Source: Flavobacteriales bacterium (lineage in GTDB: Bacteria; Bacteroidota; Bacteroidia; Flavobacteriales; UA16). From it: a stretch of 5,902 nt of DNA. Location: contig JAURKF010000036.1 in NCBI GenBank assembly GCA_030831885.1, positions 1-5,902 of the forward strand, written 5' to 3'. How positions within the stretch are numbered: the first letter of the stretch is position 1; every line of letters starts with the position of its first letter. Positions 5,765-5,902 of the stretch are shown in pieces. A program made the position numbers and the translations under genes. The notes beneath the pieces were generated by a model that was not told where the DNA came from, searched no databases, and was given only the letters and a program-made list of their open reading frames with translations.

Positions 5765-5902
5765 ATGTTTTCTGCATCTTTTCGTTTTAGCGCTGCTCTC
5801 ACATGGATGTGCTTTGCTGTTTCACTCGAGACTTCTGCACAAACTTGGACACTCGATTCATGTATAGCCCACGCTTTTCAAAAGAATCTCAGTATTCAAC
5901 TA
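5765..5902 (+). CDS. TolC-family outer-membrane efflux protein, N-terminal fragment (cut by window end)
   Basis: Only the first 46 codons are present. They encode a signal peptide (about 1-25: MFSASFR, then a hydrophobic stretch to ETSAQ) followed by TWTLDSCIAHAFQKNLSIQ. This matches the first-repeat start of TolC/OEP proteins, W-x-L-x-x-C-I-x-x-A-x-x-x-N-x-x-I. Such proteins form the trimeric outer-membrane channel of tripartite efflux pumps or type I secretion systems. In Bacteroidota a TolC gene in this position is often followed by a periplasmic adaptor and MacB-like ABC transporter genes, which would lie beyond the window; that is inference. ATG 5765 is chosen because it gives a complete signal peptide. 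Confidence 0.85.
   Translation, partial: MFSASFRFSAALTWMCFAVSLETSAQTWTLDSCIAHAFQKNLSIQL

Overview
The window reads as a piece of a Bacteroidota genome. Moderate base composition, the lack of Shine-Dalgarno-like sites, TAnnTTTG-type promoter boxes, and the gene order all point that way. The order is two tandem oxidase subunits III, subunit IV, two SCO-type proteins, a DUF420 membrane protein, and then a TolC-family gene. From memory of related genomes this resembles Flavobacteriales-type clusters, but genus or family cannot be fixed from the sequence alone.

Bases 1-4047 form a heme-copper (cytochrome c) oxidase structural and assembly cluster, all on the + strand. It starts with the 3' part of a subunit III gene (1-509). 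After a 159-base gap comes a second, longer subunit III with a histidine-rich loop (669-1727), then subunit IV (1764-2141). Next are a SCO-fold protein that has lost its copper ligands (2146-2841), a lipoprotein SCO with an intact CxxxC and His (2825-3550), and a DUF420 protein (3508-4047). From 2141 to 4047 the genes are 4 bases apart or overlap, which suggests one transcript with translational coupling. A small secreted or membrane CxxC protein follows (4088-4330) and probably belongs to the same functional group.

Bases 4429-5628 hold two envelope genes in looser arrangement: an OmpA-C-domain protein with a beta-sandwich-like N-terminal region, and a small secreted protein of unknown function. 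A plausible intrinsic terminator (5704-5740) and a TAnnTTTG box (5749-5756) then lead into the start of a TolC-family outer-membrane efflux gene, which is cut by the window end.

The likely common theme of the first block is building the terminal oxidase: membrane subunits, copper delivery to the CuA and/or CuB site, and assembly helpers. There is no mobile element, tRNA, rRNA or CRISPR array. Nothing here is clearly a wholly new system. The most interesting points are the ligand-less SCO paralogue next to a normal one, the histidine-rich periplasmic loop in subunit III, and the conserved-looking small CxxC protein.
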